Source of the DNA: Pseudomonadota bacterium
GTDB taxonomy: Bacteria; Pseudomonadota; Gammaproteobacteria; Burkholderiales; Burkholderiaceae_C
Direction: 5' to 3'
DNA length: 64,000 nt
Assembly (NCBI GenBank): GCA_020161065.1
Contig: JAIUPH010000028.1
Location: 310,001-374,000, forward strand
In this document: piece after piece, positions 25,700 through 34,713 of the stretch
How positions within the stretch are numbered: position 1 is the stretch's first letter
Layout of the letters: each line of letters begins with the position of its first letter
The notes under the pieces: model-generated
Seen by the model: only the letters and a program-made list of their open reading frames with translations
What the model was told of the DNA's origin: nothing
Database searches by the model: none
Position numbers and translations under genes: made by a program

Positions 25700-25882
25700 C
25701 TAGTGTGGCTTGCGCGGCTGGCCCGGCTGGCCCGGCCCGTGCGGCGGCCCCGGCGAGTTGGGATCTGTCGGATTGCCGACGATGCGCACCCGTCCGTTCT
25801 CGGTCAGCGGGCAGGTCGCGAAGGCCTTGCGCCCGGTCGCGGCCAACCAGGCGTGGGCAGGGTCATGCGGGTCACGCATCAC
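25700..25882 (-). CDS. Possible small protein of 60 residues, unknown
   Basis: A short reverse frame encodes MMRDPHDPAHAWLAATGRK and then FATCPLTENGRVRIVG before a Gly/Pro-rich tail. It sits 12 bases downstream of the livF stop on the same strand. The N-terminal 40 residues look like plausible protein; the tail is encoded by GGCTGGCCC-type repeats at 25708-25735. I do not recognise it, and chance is possible in DNA this GC-rich. Confidence 0.35.
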   Translation of the reverse strand: MMRDPHDPAHAWLAATGRKAFATCPLTENGRVRIVGNPTDPNSPGPPHGPGQPGQPRKPH

Positions 25883-25894
25883 GCACCAACGGCC

Positions 25895-26597
25895 TCAGTG
25901 CTGCGCCACCCCCAGCCAGGCATCCAGCGGCGTCGGGTCGGCGCGCAGCGCCTCGCTGGTGGCGCGGTAGGCGATGCTGCCGCGGTCCAGCACGATCGCG
26001 TCGTCGGTGACGCCCAGCACCATGTGCGGGTGCTGCTCGACGACGATCGACGGCAGCCCTTCGTCGCGCGCCACGCGGCGGATGGCGCGCAGCAGTTCGG
26101 TCACGATGATCGGCGCCAGGCCTTCGAGCGGCTCGTCCAGCAGCAGCAGCTTGGGGTTGAGCACCAGCGCGCGGCCGAAGGCCAGCATCTGCTGCTCGCC
26201 GCCCGACAGCGCCGTGCCCAGGTTGCGCTTGCGCTCTTCCAGCCGCGGGAACAGCTCGTAGACGCGCTTGACGTCCCACGGCCCGGGGCGGGCGACGGCG
26301 CTGAGGTTCTCTTCCACCGTCAGCGACTTGAAGATGTTGCGCTCCTGCGGCACCCAGCCGATGCCGGCCGCCGCGCGCTGGTGCACCGGCAGCGCGTGGA
26401 TGGGCCGGCCGGCCAGGAGGATGCTGCCGGCATGCCGGCGCGTGACGCCGACCAGCGTGTCCAGCAGCGTGGTCTTGCCGGTGCCGTTGCGGCCCAGCAG
26501 CGCCAGCGAGCGCCCGGCTTCGAGCGTGAAGCTGACGTCGGTCAGCACGACCGCCTCGCCGTAGCCGCAGCTCAAGGCCTCCACCTGAAGCAGGGGC

Positions 26598-26605
<8 letters not shown>
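25895..26605 (-). CDS. livF: Branched-chain-type ABC importer ATPase LivF
   Basis: The 236-residue ATPase has Walker A GRNGTGKTT, the signature region ALSGGEQQMLAFGRAL, Walker B LLLLDEPLEGL and the H-loop VVEQHPH. The EERKRNLGTALSGGEQ context is LivF type. It starts at a GTG overlapping the livG stop by 8 bases. It is the last gene of the leftward livKHMGF unit downstream of vanAB and the MetE-C-like gene, so an aromatic acid or related carboxylate is as likely a substrate as an amino acid. Confidence 0.93.
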
Positions 26606-27361
<756 letters not shown>

Positions 27362-27365
<4 letters not shown>

Positions 27366-28378
27366 TTCGCGCCTCCACGCTTGAACCAGGTCCAGGGGCG
27401 GAACAGCCGCTCGCGGCCGACCAGCATCAGCAGCACCAGGAAGAGGCCGATCCAGAAGGTCCAGTACTGCGTGGTGACCGACGAGATGAGGTCGTGCAGC
27501 ACCTTGAAGGCGATGGCGCCGACCAGCCCGCCCCACAGCCAGCCGGCGCCGCCGATGATCAGCGCCGTCATCACGTCGGCGCTGCGGTGGAAGTCCAGAA
27601 CGTCCAGGCTGGCGAAGCCGGTGGTCTGCGCCAGCAGCGCGCCGGCGGCGCCGGCCAGCGCGGCGCCCAGCGTGTAGACGGCGGCCAGGCGGCCATTGAC
27701 GCTCATGCCCAGCGCCGAGACGCGCAGCCGGTTGTCGCGCAGCGCCTCCAGCGACACGCCCAGCGGCGAATGCACGACGCGCCGCACCAGCAGGAAGGCG
27801 ATGAACAGCACCACCAGCGAATAGATCGAGGCGACGCGGCCGCCGAGGTCGAACTCGAAGCGGCCGAGCAGCGGGCCCATCACGATGCCCTGCAACCCGT
27901 CGGCGCCGCCGGTGAACTCGCCGAACTGGTTGGCCAGCTCGTACAGCACCAGCGCGACGCCCATCGTCACCATCAGCCGCGTGAGGTCGGTGCCGCGCAC
28001 GATCATCGGGCTGGTCAGCGCGCCCAGCAGCGCGCCCAGCACGATGCCGACCACCAGGCCGACCAGCGGGTCGGGCATCACGTGCTTGGCGAACAGCGCC
28101 GCGCCGTAGGCGCCCAGGCCGAAGAAGGCGGCGTGGCCGAGCGAGACGATGCCGGCGTAGCCGAGGATCATGTCCAGCGACAGCGCGAACAGCGCGAGGA
28201 TGGCGATCTCGTTGATCAGCGCGCCGTGCTGCGGAAAGACGAAGGGCGTGACCGCGATCGTCAGCCACAACGCGAACTCCCAGGGCCGCCACTTCGACGG
28301 CGCCAGCAGCAGCGGCTGCGCGGCCTTCGGCGCGACGGGCTGGGCCGCCTTCGGCGCCGTGTCCTGCGTCGCCTTCAC
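27362..28378 (-). CDS. livM: Branched-chain-type ABC importer permease LivM
   Basis: The 338-residue membrane protein has several hydrophobic helices and the LivM motif SLDMILGYAGIVSLGHAAFF, with EALRDNRLRVSALGM in the cytoplasmic coupling loop. The GTG start at 28378 overlaps the livH stop (GTGA), the same device as for livG. An Ala/Pro/Lys-rich N-terminal extension (PKAAQPVAPKAAQP) arises from an 18-base repeat. Confidence 0.92.
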
Positions 28379-29247
28379 TTGTGCGCCCCGCGCGAGAACA
28401 GCCCCTGCGGCCGCCACAGCAGGATGGCGATCATCAGCACGTAGACGATGAAGCCGCCCAGCTTGGGCAGGTAGTACTTGCCGAACACGTCGGCCAGGCC
28501 CAGCACCAGCGCGGCCACCAGCGGCCCGGTGATGGAACTGGTGCCGCCGACGGCGCAGACGATCAGGAAGTACACCATGAACTTGAACGGGAAGCTCGGG
28601 TCCAGCCCCAGCACGTCGACGCCCAGGGCGCCGCCCAGCCCGGCCAGGCCGGAGCCGAAAGCGAAGGTGAGCAGGAACACGCGGTCGACCGGGATGCCCA
28701 GGCCGGCGGCGACGCGCGGGTCGTCCACCGCGGCGCGCAAGCGACTGCCGAAGCGCGTGTAGGCCAGGATGGCCTGCAGCCCCAGCGCCAGCGCGACGCA
28801 GACGACCACGATGAACAGCCGGTAGCGGCCCATGCCCAGCGTCCAGTCGCCGCTGCCGAGCTCGATGCGGCCGCGCAGGAACTCGGGCGTCTGCACGTTG
28901 ACCTGCTGCGAGCCCATCACGTAGTCCACCGCGGCCACGGCCATGAAGGTGAGGCCGATCGAGAACAGCACCTGGTCGAGGTGCGGCCGCTTGTACATCG
29001 GCCGGTACAGCGTGCGCTCGAAGGCCGCGCCGAGCAGCGCCGTGACGACGAAGGCCGCCGGCAGGCAGGCCAAAAAGGGCCAGCCGTGGCGCTGCATCAG
29101 CACCACCAGCACGTAGCCGCCGGCCATCGCGAAGGCCCCGTGCGCCAGGTTGATGAAGTTCATCAAGCCCATGGTCACGGCCAGGCCGAGCGACAGCACG
29201 AACAGCAGCATGCCGTAGGCGATGCCGTCGAATAAAAGCGTTAGCAC
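28375..29247 (-). CDS. livH: Branched-chain-type ABC importer permease LivH
   Basis: The 290-residue membrane protein has LLFDGIAYGMLLFVLSLGLA and GLMNFINLAHGAFAMAGGY at the N-terminus and the LivH coupling-loop region AVDDPRVAAGLGIPVDRVF. About eight hydrophobic helices are visible. It follows livK by 39 bases and overlaps livM. Confidence 0.93.
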   Translation of the reverse strand: MLTLLFDGIAYGMLLFVLSLGLAVTMGLMNFINLAHGAFAMAGGYVLVVLMQRHGWPFLACLPAAFVVTALLGAAFERTLYRPMYKRPHLDQVLFSIGLTFMAVAAVDYVMGSQQVNVQTPEFLRGRIELGSGDWTLGMGRYRLFIVVVCVALALGLQAILAYTRFGSRLRAAVDDPRVAAGLGIPVDRVFLLTFAFGSGLAGLGGALGVDVLGLDPSFPFKFMVYFLIVCAVGGTSSITGPLVAALVLGLADVFGKYYLPKLGGFIVYVLMIAILLWRPQGLFSRGAHK

Positions 29248-29286
29248 GATGGCGCGTTCAAGACCGGCTGCGGCGCGCGACGGGGA

Positions 29287-30453
29287 TCATTTTTGCTTGC
29301 CGGGGTCTTTCATCGCCTTGATGGCGTCGAACTCGACGTTCCAGAGCTGGCCGTCCTTCTTCTCGACCTTGCGGATGTACATGTCGTGCACGATGTCGCG
29401 CGTCTGCGCGTCGATCAGCACCGGGCCGCGCGGGCTTTCGAACACCTGGCCCTTCATGGCGGCCAGCAGCGCCTCGCCGCCGGCGCCCTTGCTGGCTTCC
29501 AGCCCCTTGTAGATGATGCGCATGCCGTCGTAGCCGCCCACGGCCATGAAGTTGGGGCGGAACTTGTTCATCGCCATGAAGTCGGCGACGAACTTCTTGT
29601 TCAGCGCGCTCGGGTGCGCTGCCGAGTAGTGGTGCGAGTTGACCACGCCCAGCGCCACGTCGCCCATGTCGGCCAGCTGGTCGTCGTCGGTCACGTCGCC
29701 GGTGGCGATGAGGCGGATGCCGGCCTTGTCCAGCCCGCGCTCGGCGAACTGCTTCATGAAGGCCGCGCCCTGGCCCGAGGGCAGGAAGACGAACAGCGCG
29801 TCGGGCTTGGCGTCGCGCACCTTCTGCAGCACGGGCGCGAAATCGGGCGCGCGCAGCGGCGTGCGCAGCTTCTCCAGCACCTGGCCGCCGTTGAGGGTGA
29901 CGCGGTCGGCGAAGTACTTCTCGGCGTCGAAGCCGGGGCCGTAGTCGGCCACCAGCGTCACGGTCTTCTTGATGCCGTTCTTGTTGGCCCATTCGGCAAT
30001 GCCCACCGCGGCCTGCGGCAGCGTGAAGCTGCTGCGCACGATGAACGGCGAGGCCTCGGTGATCGACGAGGTGGCCGCGGCCATCACCACCAGCGGCGTC
30101 TTGCTTTGCGTGGCGATCGGCGCGGTGGCCATCGCCGACGGCGTGATGCCCATGCCGGCCAGCGCGACGACCTTGTCGTTGACCACCAGTTCCTGCGCCA
30201 GGCGGCGCGTCTGGTCGGGCAGGCTCTGGTCGTCCTTGACGATCACTTCGACGTTCTTGCCGGCGATCTTCTTGCCGTTTTGTGCCACCCACAGCTTGAT
30301 GGCGCCGTCGATCTGGCGGCCGGTGCTGGCCTGCTGGCCGGTCATCGGCAGGATGACGCCGATCTTCACGGTATCGGACTGGGCCTGGGCAAGGGGCGCG
30401 GCGGCCAGCAGCGCAAGCGCGGCGGCGGCCAGCAGGTGGCGGCGGATGGTCAT
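29287..30453 (-). CDS. livK: Periplasmic ligand-binding protein of the Liv-type ABC importer
   Basis: The 388-residue protein starts MTIRRHLLAAAALALLAAAP with a cleavage site after LAQAQS, then VKIGVILPMTGQQASTGRQI, the usual periplasmic binding protein type I fold. A Ser/Thr pocket loop (AAATSSITEASPF) is present as in Liv/aromatic-acid binders. Relatives include binding proteins for p-coumarate, ferulate and benzoate as well as amino acids. Its position downstream of vanAB favours an aromatic ligand; this is inference. Confidence 0.9.
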   Translation of the reverse strand: MTIRRHLLAAAALALLAAAPLAQAQSDTVKIGVILPMTGQQASTGRQIDGAIKLWVAQNGKKIAGKNVEVIVKDDQSLPDQTRRLAQELVVNDKVVALAGMGITPSAMATAPIATQSKTPLVVMAAATSSITEASPFIVRSSFTLPQAAVGIAEWANKNGIKKTVTLVADYGPGFDAEKYFADRVTLNGGQVLEKLRTPLRAPDFAPVLQKVRDAKPDALFVFLPSGQGAAFMKQFAERGLDKAGIRLIATGDVTDDDQLADMGDVALGVVNSHHYSAAHPSALNKKFVADFMAMNKFRPNFMAVGGYDGMRIIYKGLEASKGAGGEALLAAMKGQVFESPRGPVLIDAQTRDIVHDMYIRKVEKKDGQLWNVEFDAIKAMKDPGKQK

Positions 30454-30542
30454 GGCTCTTGTCTCCGAAGGATGGACCTTGAGGCGGGCGAAATTGTGGC
30501 CATGCGCGGGCCTCACGGCGAGCGCAGAGCGGACCTAGCTGT

Positions 30543-30566
30543 TATAGCGCCGCGGCATGGCCGCGG
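30543..30566 (-). promoter_or_regulatory. GC hairpin followed by TATAAC: candidate terminator plus livK promoter -10
   Basis: Arms CCGCGGC (30550-30556) and GCCGCGG (30560-30566) with an ATG loop form a 7-bp hairpin 20 bases past the methyltransferase stop. Reading leftwards it is followed by GCGCTATAACAGC, where TATAAC could be a -10 box about 85 bases before livK. The same hairpin-GCGCTATAA arrangement occurs at 31745-31772. Confidence 0.4.
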
Positions 30567-30586
30567 CAGAGGGGATCACCCGGGGC

Positions 30587-31705
30587 TCAGCCCCAGACTT
30601 CGCGCGCCGTCTCCACCACCAGCGCCAGCTTGCGGCGCTGGTCTTCCACCGCGATGTTGTTGCCGTGCACGGTGGAGCTGAAGCCGCATTGCGGGCTCAG
30701 CGCCAGTTGCTCCAGCGGCACGTATTGCGCGGCCTCGGCGATGCGGCGCTTGAGCGCGTCCTTGGTCTCCAACTGGCCGAACTTGGTGGTCACCAGGCCC
30801 AGCACGACGACCTTGCCGGGCTTGAGAAAGCGCAAGGGCCTGAAGTCGCCGCTGCGCTCGTCGTCGTACTCCAGGAAGAAGGCGTCGAGATTCATCTCGG
30901 CGAGCAGCGCCTCGGCCACCGGCTCGTAATTGCCGGCCGCGGCGTGGGTGCTCTTGAAGTTGCCGCGGCACAGGTGCATGGCCAGCGTCATGCCGGCGGG
31001 CTTCTTGGCGACCACTTTGTTGATGAAGCCGGCGTAGCGGTGCGGCAGCTCGTTGGGGTCGTCGCCGCGCTGGCGGGCGGCCTCGCGCATCCGCTCGTCG
31101 CACAGGTAGGCCATGTTGGTGTCGTCCATCTGCACGTAGCGGCAGCCGGCGTCGTACAGGCTTTGCAGCTCGTCGGCATAGGCCTGGGCCACGTCGTCGT
31201 AGAAGACCGGGTCCAGCTCGGGATAAGCCTCTTTGCTGATGCCGGCGCGGCCGCCGCGGAAGTGCAGCATGGTCGGGCTGGGAATCGTCACCTTCGGCGT
31301 CAGGCCGGGCTTGACCTGGCTCTTCAGGTATTGGAAGTCGGCCAGCTGGATGTTCTTCGCGTGGCGCACCTTGTCGACGACGCGGATCACCGGCGGCGCC
31401 AGTTCTTCGCTGCCGTCGGGCTTCTTGATCGTCACCGGGATGTCGGTCTTGACGCCGCCCAGCTGCTCCAGGAAATCGATGTGGAAGTAGGTGCGGCGGA
31501 ACTCGCCGTCGGTGATGCTTTGCAGGCCCACGTCCTGCTGGAACTTGACGATCTCGGTGATCGCCCGGTCTTCCACCGCACGAAGCTGCTCGGCGCTGAT
31601 CGACTTCTGGTTGAAGAACTGGTCGCGCGCCTGCAGCAGGTAGGCCGGGCGCAGGAAGCTGCCGACGTGGTCGGCACGGAACGGGGGCGTGGTGCGGGCG
31701 GTCAT
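30587..31705 (-). CDS. Cobalamin-independent methionine-synthase-like methyltransferase (MetE C-terminal family)
   Basis: The 372-residue protein corresponds to the catalytic C-terminal half of MetE only. It keeps FRADHVGSFLRPAYLL, the zinc ligands in MHLCRGN (His, Cys), an acidic FFLEYDD and the late Cys of LSPQCGFSS, so zinc-thiolate activation of a thiol acceptor is expected. Stand-alone proteins of this family resemble Bacillus YxjG/YxjH and often use other methyl donors. It lies 71 bases after vanB and upstream of livK on the same strand. It may handle C1/methyl groups linked to O-demethylation, or be independent methionine metabolism. Confidence 0.8.
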   Translation of the reverse strand: MTARTTPPFRADHVGSFLRPAYLLQARDQFFNQKSISAEQLRAVEDRAITEIVKFQQDVGLQSITDGEFRRTYFHIDFLEQLGGVKTDIPVTIKKPDGSEELAPPVIRVVDKVRHAKNIQLADFQYLKSQVKPGLTPKVTIPSPTMLHFRGGRAGISKEAYPELDPVFYDDVAQAYADELQSLYDAGCRYVQMDDTNMAYLCDERMREAARQRGDDPNELPHRYAGFINKVVAKKPAGMTLAMHLCRGNFKSTHAAAGNYEPVAEALLAEMNLDAFFLEYDDERSGDFRPLRFLKPGKVVVLGLVTTKFGQLETKDALKRRIAEAAQYVPLEQLALSPQCGFSSTVHGNNIAVEDQRRKLALVVETAREVWG

Positions 31706-31744
31706 GGCGTTGTCTCTCGGTCGGGTTTGTATCGGGCAGCGGCG

Positions 31745-31772
31745 TTTATAGCGCGGCGCGGCGGCCGCGCCG
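31745..31772 (-). promoter_or_regulatory. GC hairpin followed by TATAAA: candidate terminator plus promoter -10 for the methyltransferase gene
   Basis: Arms CGGCGCGG (31754-31761) and CCGCGCCG (31765-31772) with a CGG loop lie right after the vanB stop. Leftwards follows GCGCTATAAACGCC; TATAAA at 31745-31750 is 40 bases before the methyltransferase ATG. It could end vanAB transcription and restart it. No uridine tract follows, so termination is uncertain. Confidence 0.4.
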
Positions 31773-31776
31773 GGGG

Positions 31777-32736
31777 CTACAGGTCAAGCACCAGGCGCGG
31801 CGACTTGGCGCGCGAGCAGCAGGGCAGGAACTGGTCGTTGGCGGCCTGCTCTTCGGGCGTGAGGTAGAGGTCGCGGTGGTCGATGTCGCCGGCCATCACG
31901 CGCGTCAGGCAGGTGCCGCAAACGCCTTGCTCGCACGAGGTGGCCACCACCACGCCGGCGGCGGCCAGCGCCTGCACCACGCTTTGCTCGGGCGCCACGT
32001 TGATCAGCCGGCCCGAGCTGGCCAGTTGCACCTCGAAGCCGCCGTCGCCGGCCTTGGCCGCCGGCGCGGCGCCGAAGAACTCGTAGTGCAGCTGGCCTTC
32101 GGGCCAGCCGGCGGCGCGCGCGCCGCCGAGCACCGCGTCCATGAAGCCTTGCGGGCCGCAGACGTACAGGTGCTGCCCCGGCTTCCGGTCCGCCAGCAGC
32201 GCGGCCAGGTCGAGCTTCTGCGCGGCGTCGCCGTCGTCGAAGTGGCATTGCACGCGGCCGGCGAAGGCCGACGCGGCGATGCGATCGGCAAATGCCGTGC
32301 GCGCGCGCGACCGCGTGCAATAGTGCAGCGCGAACGGCGCGCCGGTGACGGCCAACCGCTCGGCCATGCACAGCAGCGGCGTGATGCCGATGCCGCCGGC
32401 CAGCAGCAGGTGTTCGGCCGCATCGTGTGCCAGCGCGAAGTGGTTGCGCGGCGCGCTGATGGTCAGCCGGCTGCCGACCGCCACGCGGTCGTGCATGGCC
32501 GCCGAGCCGCCGCGCGAGGCCGCGTCCTTGAGCACCGCGATCAGGTAGCGGTGGGCCTCGGCCGGGTCGTTGCACAGCGAGTACTGCCGCACGAGGCCGC
32601 CGGGGATATGCACGTCGACGTGCGAGCCGGCGCTGAAGGCCGGCAGCGGCCGGCCGTCGGCGGCCTGCAGCTCGAAACTGCAGATGTCGTCGGCCTCGAC
32701 CGTTTTGCCGCTGACGATGACGTCCAGCATGGTCAT
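31777..32736 (-). CDS. vanB: Vanillate O-demethylase oxidoreductase (VanB type)
   Basis: The 319-residue reductase has an FMN/NAD domain (SAGSHVDVHIPGGLVRQYSL, then LLLAGGIGITPLLCMAERL and VCGPQGFMDAVL) and a C-terminal 2Fe-2S domain with CEQGVCGTC and a final Cys pair in FLPCCSRAK. It feeds electrons to the VanA-like oxygenase. Its ATG overlaps the vanA stop (ATGA), so the two are coupled. A related phthalate-type demethylase substrate cannot be excluded, but the VanR operators support vanillate. Confidence 0.9.
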   Translation of the reverse strand: MTMLDVIVSGKTVEADDICSFELQAADGRPLPAFSAGSHVDVHIPGGLVRQYSLCNDPAEAHRYLIAVLKDAASRGGSAAMHDRVAVGSRLTISAPRNHFALAHDAAEHLLLAGGIGITPLLCMAERLAVTGAPFALHYCTRSRARTAFADRIAASAFAGRVQCHFDDGDAAQKLDLAALLADRKPGQHLYVCGPQGFMDAVLGGARAAGWPEGQLHYEFFGAAPAAKAGDGGFEVQLASSGRLINVAPEQSVVQALAAAGVVVATSCEQGVCGTCLTRVMAGDIDHRDLYLTPEEQAANDQFLPCCSRAKSPRLVLDL

Positions 32737-33779
32737 GCCGCCGCCTTCACCGCCGCCTGCTCGGCGGCGACCAGGCGATCGATCACCTTGCGCGACTGCA
32801 CGCCGCCGGCGTCGATGTTGAGCTTGAGCACCTCGCGCTGCGGCCATTGCAGCAGGTTGCGCTGCTGCAGTTCCAGCACCTGCAGGTCTTCGCTGAAGAT
32901 CTTGCCCTGGCCTTCGCGGATCTGCGCCGTCAGCGCCTTGTCGTCGGCGCGGAAGTTGCGCGCCATGCCCCAGAAGTACCACATGCTGGTGTCGGTCTCC
33001 GGCGTCAGGAAGTCGACCACGATGCTCGACACCTTGCGCTCGGCCGGCGCCGCATGGCCGCCCTGCCCCGCCAGCGCGACGCCGACCTCGATCATCACGT
33101 GGCTGGGCGGCGAGAAGCGGCAGATCTGCCAGCGGTCGACCGGCTGGTCGGTGGGCAACTGGTGGCTGCGCAGCGCCATCTGCCAGAACGGCGGCGCGTG
33201 GATGCCGTTCATGAAGCGCTCGGTCACCACCTGGTCGCCGTCCACGCGCGTGGCGCAAGGCGTCTCGTCGATCTCGGGCTGGCCGATGCTGGTGGCGTGC
33301 ACGTAGGTCTCGTGCGTCAGGTCCATCAGGTTGTCGACCATCAGCCGGTAGTCGCAGGCGATGTGGTACAGCCCGCCGCCGAAGGCCCAGTCGGGGCTGG
33401 ACGCCCAGGCCAGGTCGGGCACCAGCGCGGGGTCGGCCAGCGCGGGGTCGCCCGGCCACAGCCAGACGAAGCCGTGGCGTTCCACCACCGGAAAGCTGCG
33501 CACCGGCGGGAAGCCGCGCACGCGCTGGCCGGGCATCGCGACGGTCTTGCCGTCGCAACCCATCTCCAGACCGTGGTAGCCGCAGACCAGCTTGCCTTCG
33601 ACCACGCGGCCCAGCGACAGCGGCGCGCCGCGGTGCGGGCACCAGTCTTCCAGCGCCACCGCCTGGCCCTGCGGGCCGCGGTAGAACACCAGCCGCTCGT
33701 TGCACACCGTGCGGCCGAGCGGCTTGTCGTCGATCTCGGCCGGCGAACAGGCCACGTACCAATGGTTGCGCGCGAACAT
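32733..33779 (-). CDS. vanA: Vanillate O-demethylase oxygenase (VanA type)
   Basis: The 348-residue Rieske oxygenase starts MFARNHWYVACSPAEI. It has the Rieske 2Fe-2S ligands CPHRG and CGYHG, and the mononuclear iron motif DLTHETYVH. Vanillate demethylase removes the O-methyl as formaldehyde to yield protocatechuate. A longer in-frame start at 33851 would overlap the promoter and operator and has no family support. AGGAGA precedes the chosen ATG. Confidence 0.92.
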   Translation of the reverse strand: MFARNHWYVACSPAEIDDKPLGRTVCNERLVFYRGPQGQAVALEDWCPHRGAPLSLGRVVEGKLVCGYHGLEMGCDGKTVAMPGQRVRGFPPVRSFPVVERHGFVWLWPGDPALADPALVPDLAWASSPDWAFGGGLYHIACDYRLMVDNLMDLTHETYVHATSIGQPEIDETPCATRVDGDQVVTERFMNGIHAPPFWQMALRSHQLPTDQPVDRWQICRFSPPSHVMIEVGVALAGQGGHAAPAERKVSSIVVDFLTPETDTSMWYFWGMARNFRADDKALTAQIREGQGKIFSEDLQVLELQQRNLLQWPQREVLKLNIDAGGVQSRKVIDRLVAAEQAAVKAAA

Positions 33780-33812
33780 CGAAGTCTCCTGTGGAATGCG
33801 GAAGCCGCTCGT

Positions 33813-33824
33813 ATTGGATCCAAT
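33813..33824. promoter_or_regulatory. VanR operator 1 (in the vanA promoter)
   Basis: ATTGGATCCAAT is a perfect 12-base palindrome identical to the operator I know from VanR-controlled vanAB promoters (Caulobacter and others). Reading leftwards a candidate promoter TTGTCT (33846-33851), 17-base spacer, CAGAAT (33823-33828) abuts it, so repressor bound here would block vanA initiation. Vanillate is the known inducer in such systems. Confidence 0.88.
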
Positions 33825-33864
33825 TCTGGCTGGAGTCTTGAGATAAGACAAGATACAACGTCAA

Positions 33865-33876
33865 AATGGATCCAAT
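33865..33876. promoter_or_regulatory. VanR operator 2, overlapping the vanR start codon
   Basis: AATGGATCCAAT differs from operator 1 at one base. It lies 52 bases from it (start to start), about five helical turns, so a bridged complex is possible. The ATG inside this palindrome is the first possible vanR start codon, meaning autoregulation would act directly at or just past initiation. Confidence 0.8.
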
Positions 33877-34579
33877 CGATCGCGGAATGGTTGAACCAGA
33901 GGACGCCGGCACCGTGGCCGCGCTGCGCCAGTGGATCGTCGAAGGCCGCTACCCGCCGGGCACGCGGCTGGCCGAGATCCCGGTCGCGCAGGCGCTCGGC
34001 GTCTCACGCACGCCGGTGCGGCTGGCCTTCCGCACGCTGGAGCAGGAAGGCCTGCTGGAAAAGACCGGCAAGCGCGGCCTGGTGGTGCGCGCCTTCACCG
34101 CCGCCGACGTGCTGTGCGCGGTGGAGGTGCGCGGCGCGCTGGAAGGCCTGGCCGCGCGCCGCCTGGCCGAGGCCGGCATGGACGCCGAGCTGGCCGCGCG
34201 GCTGCAGCGCTGCCTGGACGAAGGCGAGGCGCTGCTCGCCAAGGACCGCCTGGCCGAAGGTGACGTCGACCGTTGGGCGCGGCTGAACGCGGTGTTCCAC
34301 GCCGGCATCGTGGGCGGCACCGGCAGCCGCGTGATCGCCGACGCGATCGCCCGCAACAACCACCTGCCCTTCGCGTCGGCCGACTCGATCACGCTCGACC
34401 GCGGCGCGCTCGACCAGGAACTGCGCAAGCTGCAACTCGCGCAACTGCAGCACCGGCTGATCGTCGAAGCGCTGCGCCGCCGCGAATCGGCCCGCGTCGA
34501 GACGCTGATGCGCGAGCACGCCTACATCGGCCTGCGCTACGGCGCGCTGTTCGGGCTGGAGGCGCCGCTGCTGCCGTAG
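33866..34579 (+). CDS. vanR: GntR-family (FCD) vanillate repressor VanR
   Basis: The 237-residue protein has a winged helix-turn-helix (ALRQWIVEGRYPPGTRLAEI, then ALGVSRTPVRLAFRTLEQEG) and an FCD effector domain with LNAVFHAGIVG. It is divergent from vanAB with two GATCC-centred operators between. The start is ambiguous: the ATG at 33866 lies inside operator 2 and lacks a clear ribosome-binding site, and an in-frame ATG at 33887 is also possible. Either way it is the natural repressor of vanAB, released by vanillate. Confidence 0.9.
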   Translation: MDPIDRGMVEPEDAGTVAALRQWIVEGRYPPGTRLAEIPVAQALGVSRTPVRLAFRTLEQEGLLEKTGKRGLVVRAFTAADVLCAVEVRGALEGLAARRLAEAGMDAELAARLQRCLDEGEALLAKDRLAEGDVDRWARLNAVFHAGIVGGTGSRVIADAIARNNHLPFASADSITLDRGALDQELRKLQLAQLQHRLIVEALRRRESARVETLMREHAYIGLRYGALFGLEAPLLP

Positions 34580-34713
34580 GGCGGCCGCAACCGACGGCCA
34601 CCCGACTCGAAGCCGGGTCATCGCCGCACGTTATGCTTTGACTCAGAACAAACCCTGAGCCAGACGGGCCGATCCGCTTCGTCGTGCAGGGGACAACGTC
34701 CAGGAGTCTTCCC

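Noticed and set aside
31706-31776. SAM or cobalamin riboswitch before the MetE-C-like gene
   Set aside because: The gap is only 71 bases and contains a simple hairpin and a TATAAA box, too short for these riboswitches.
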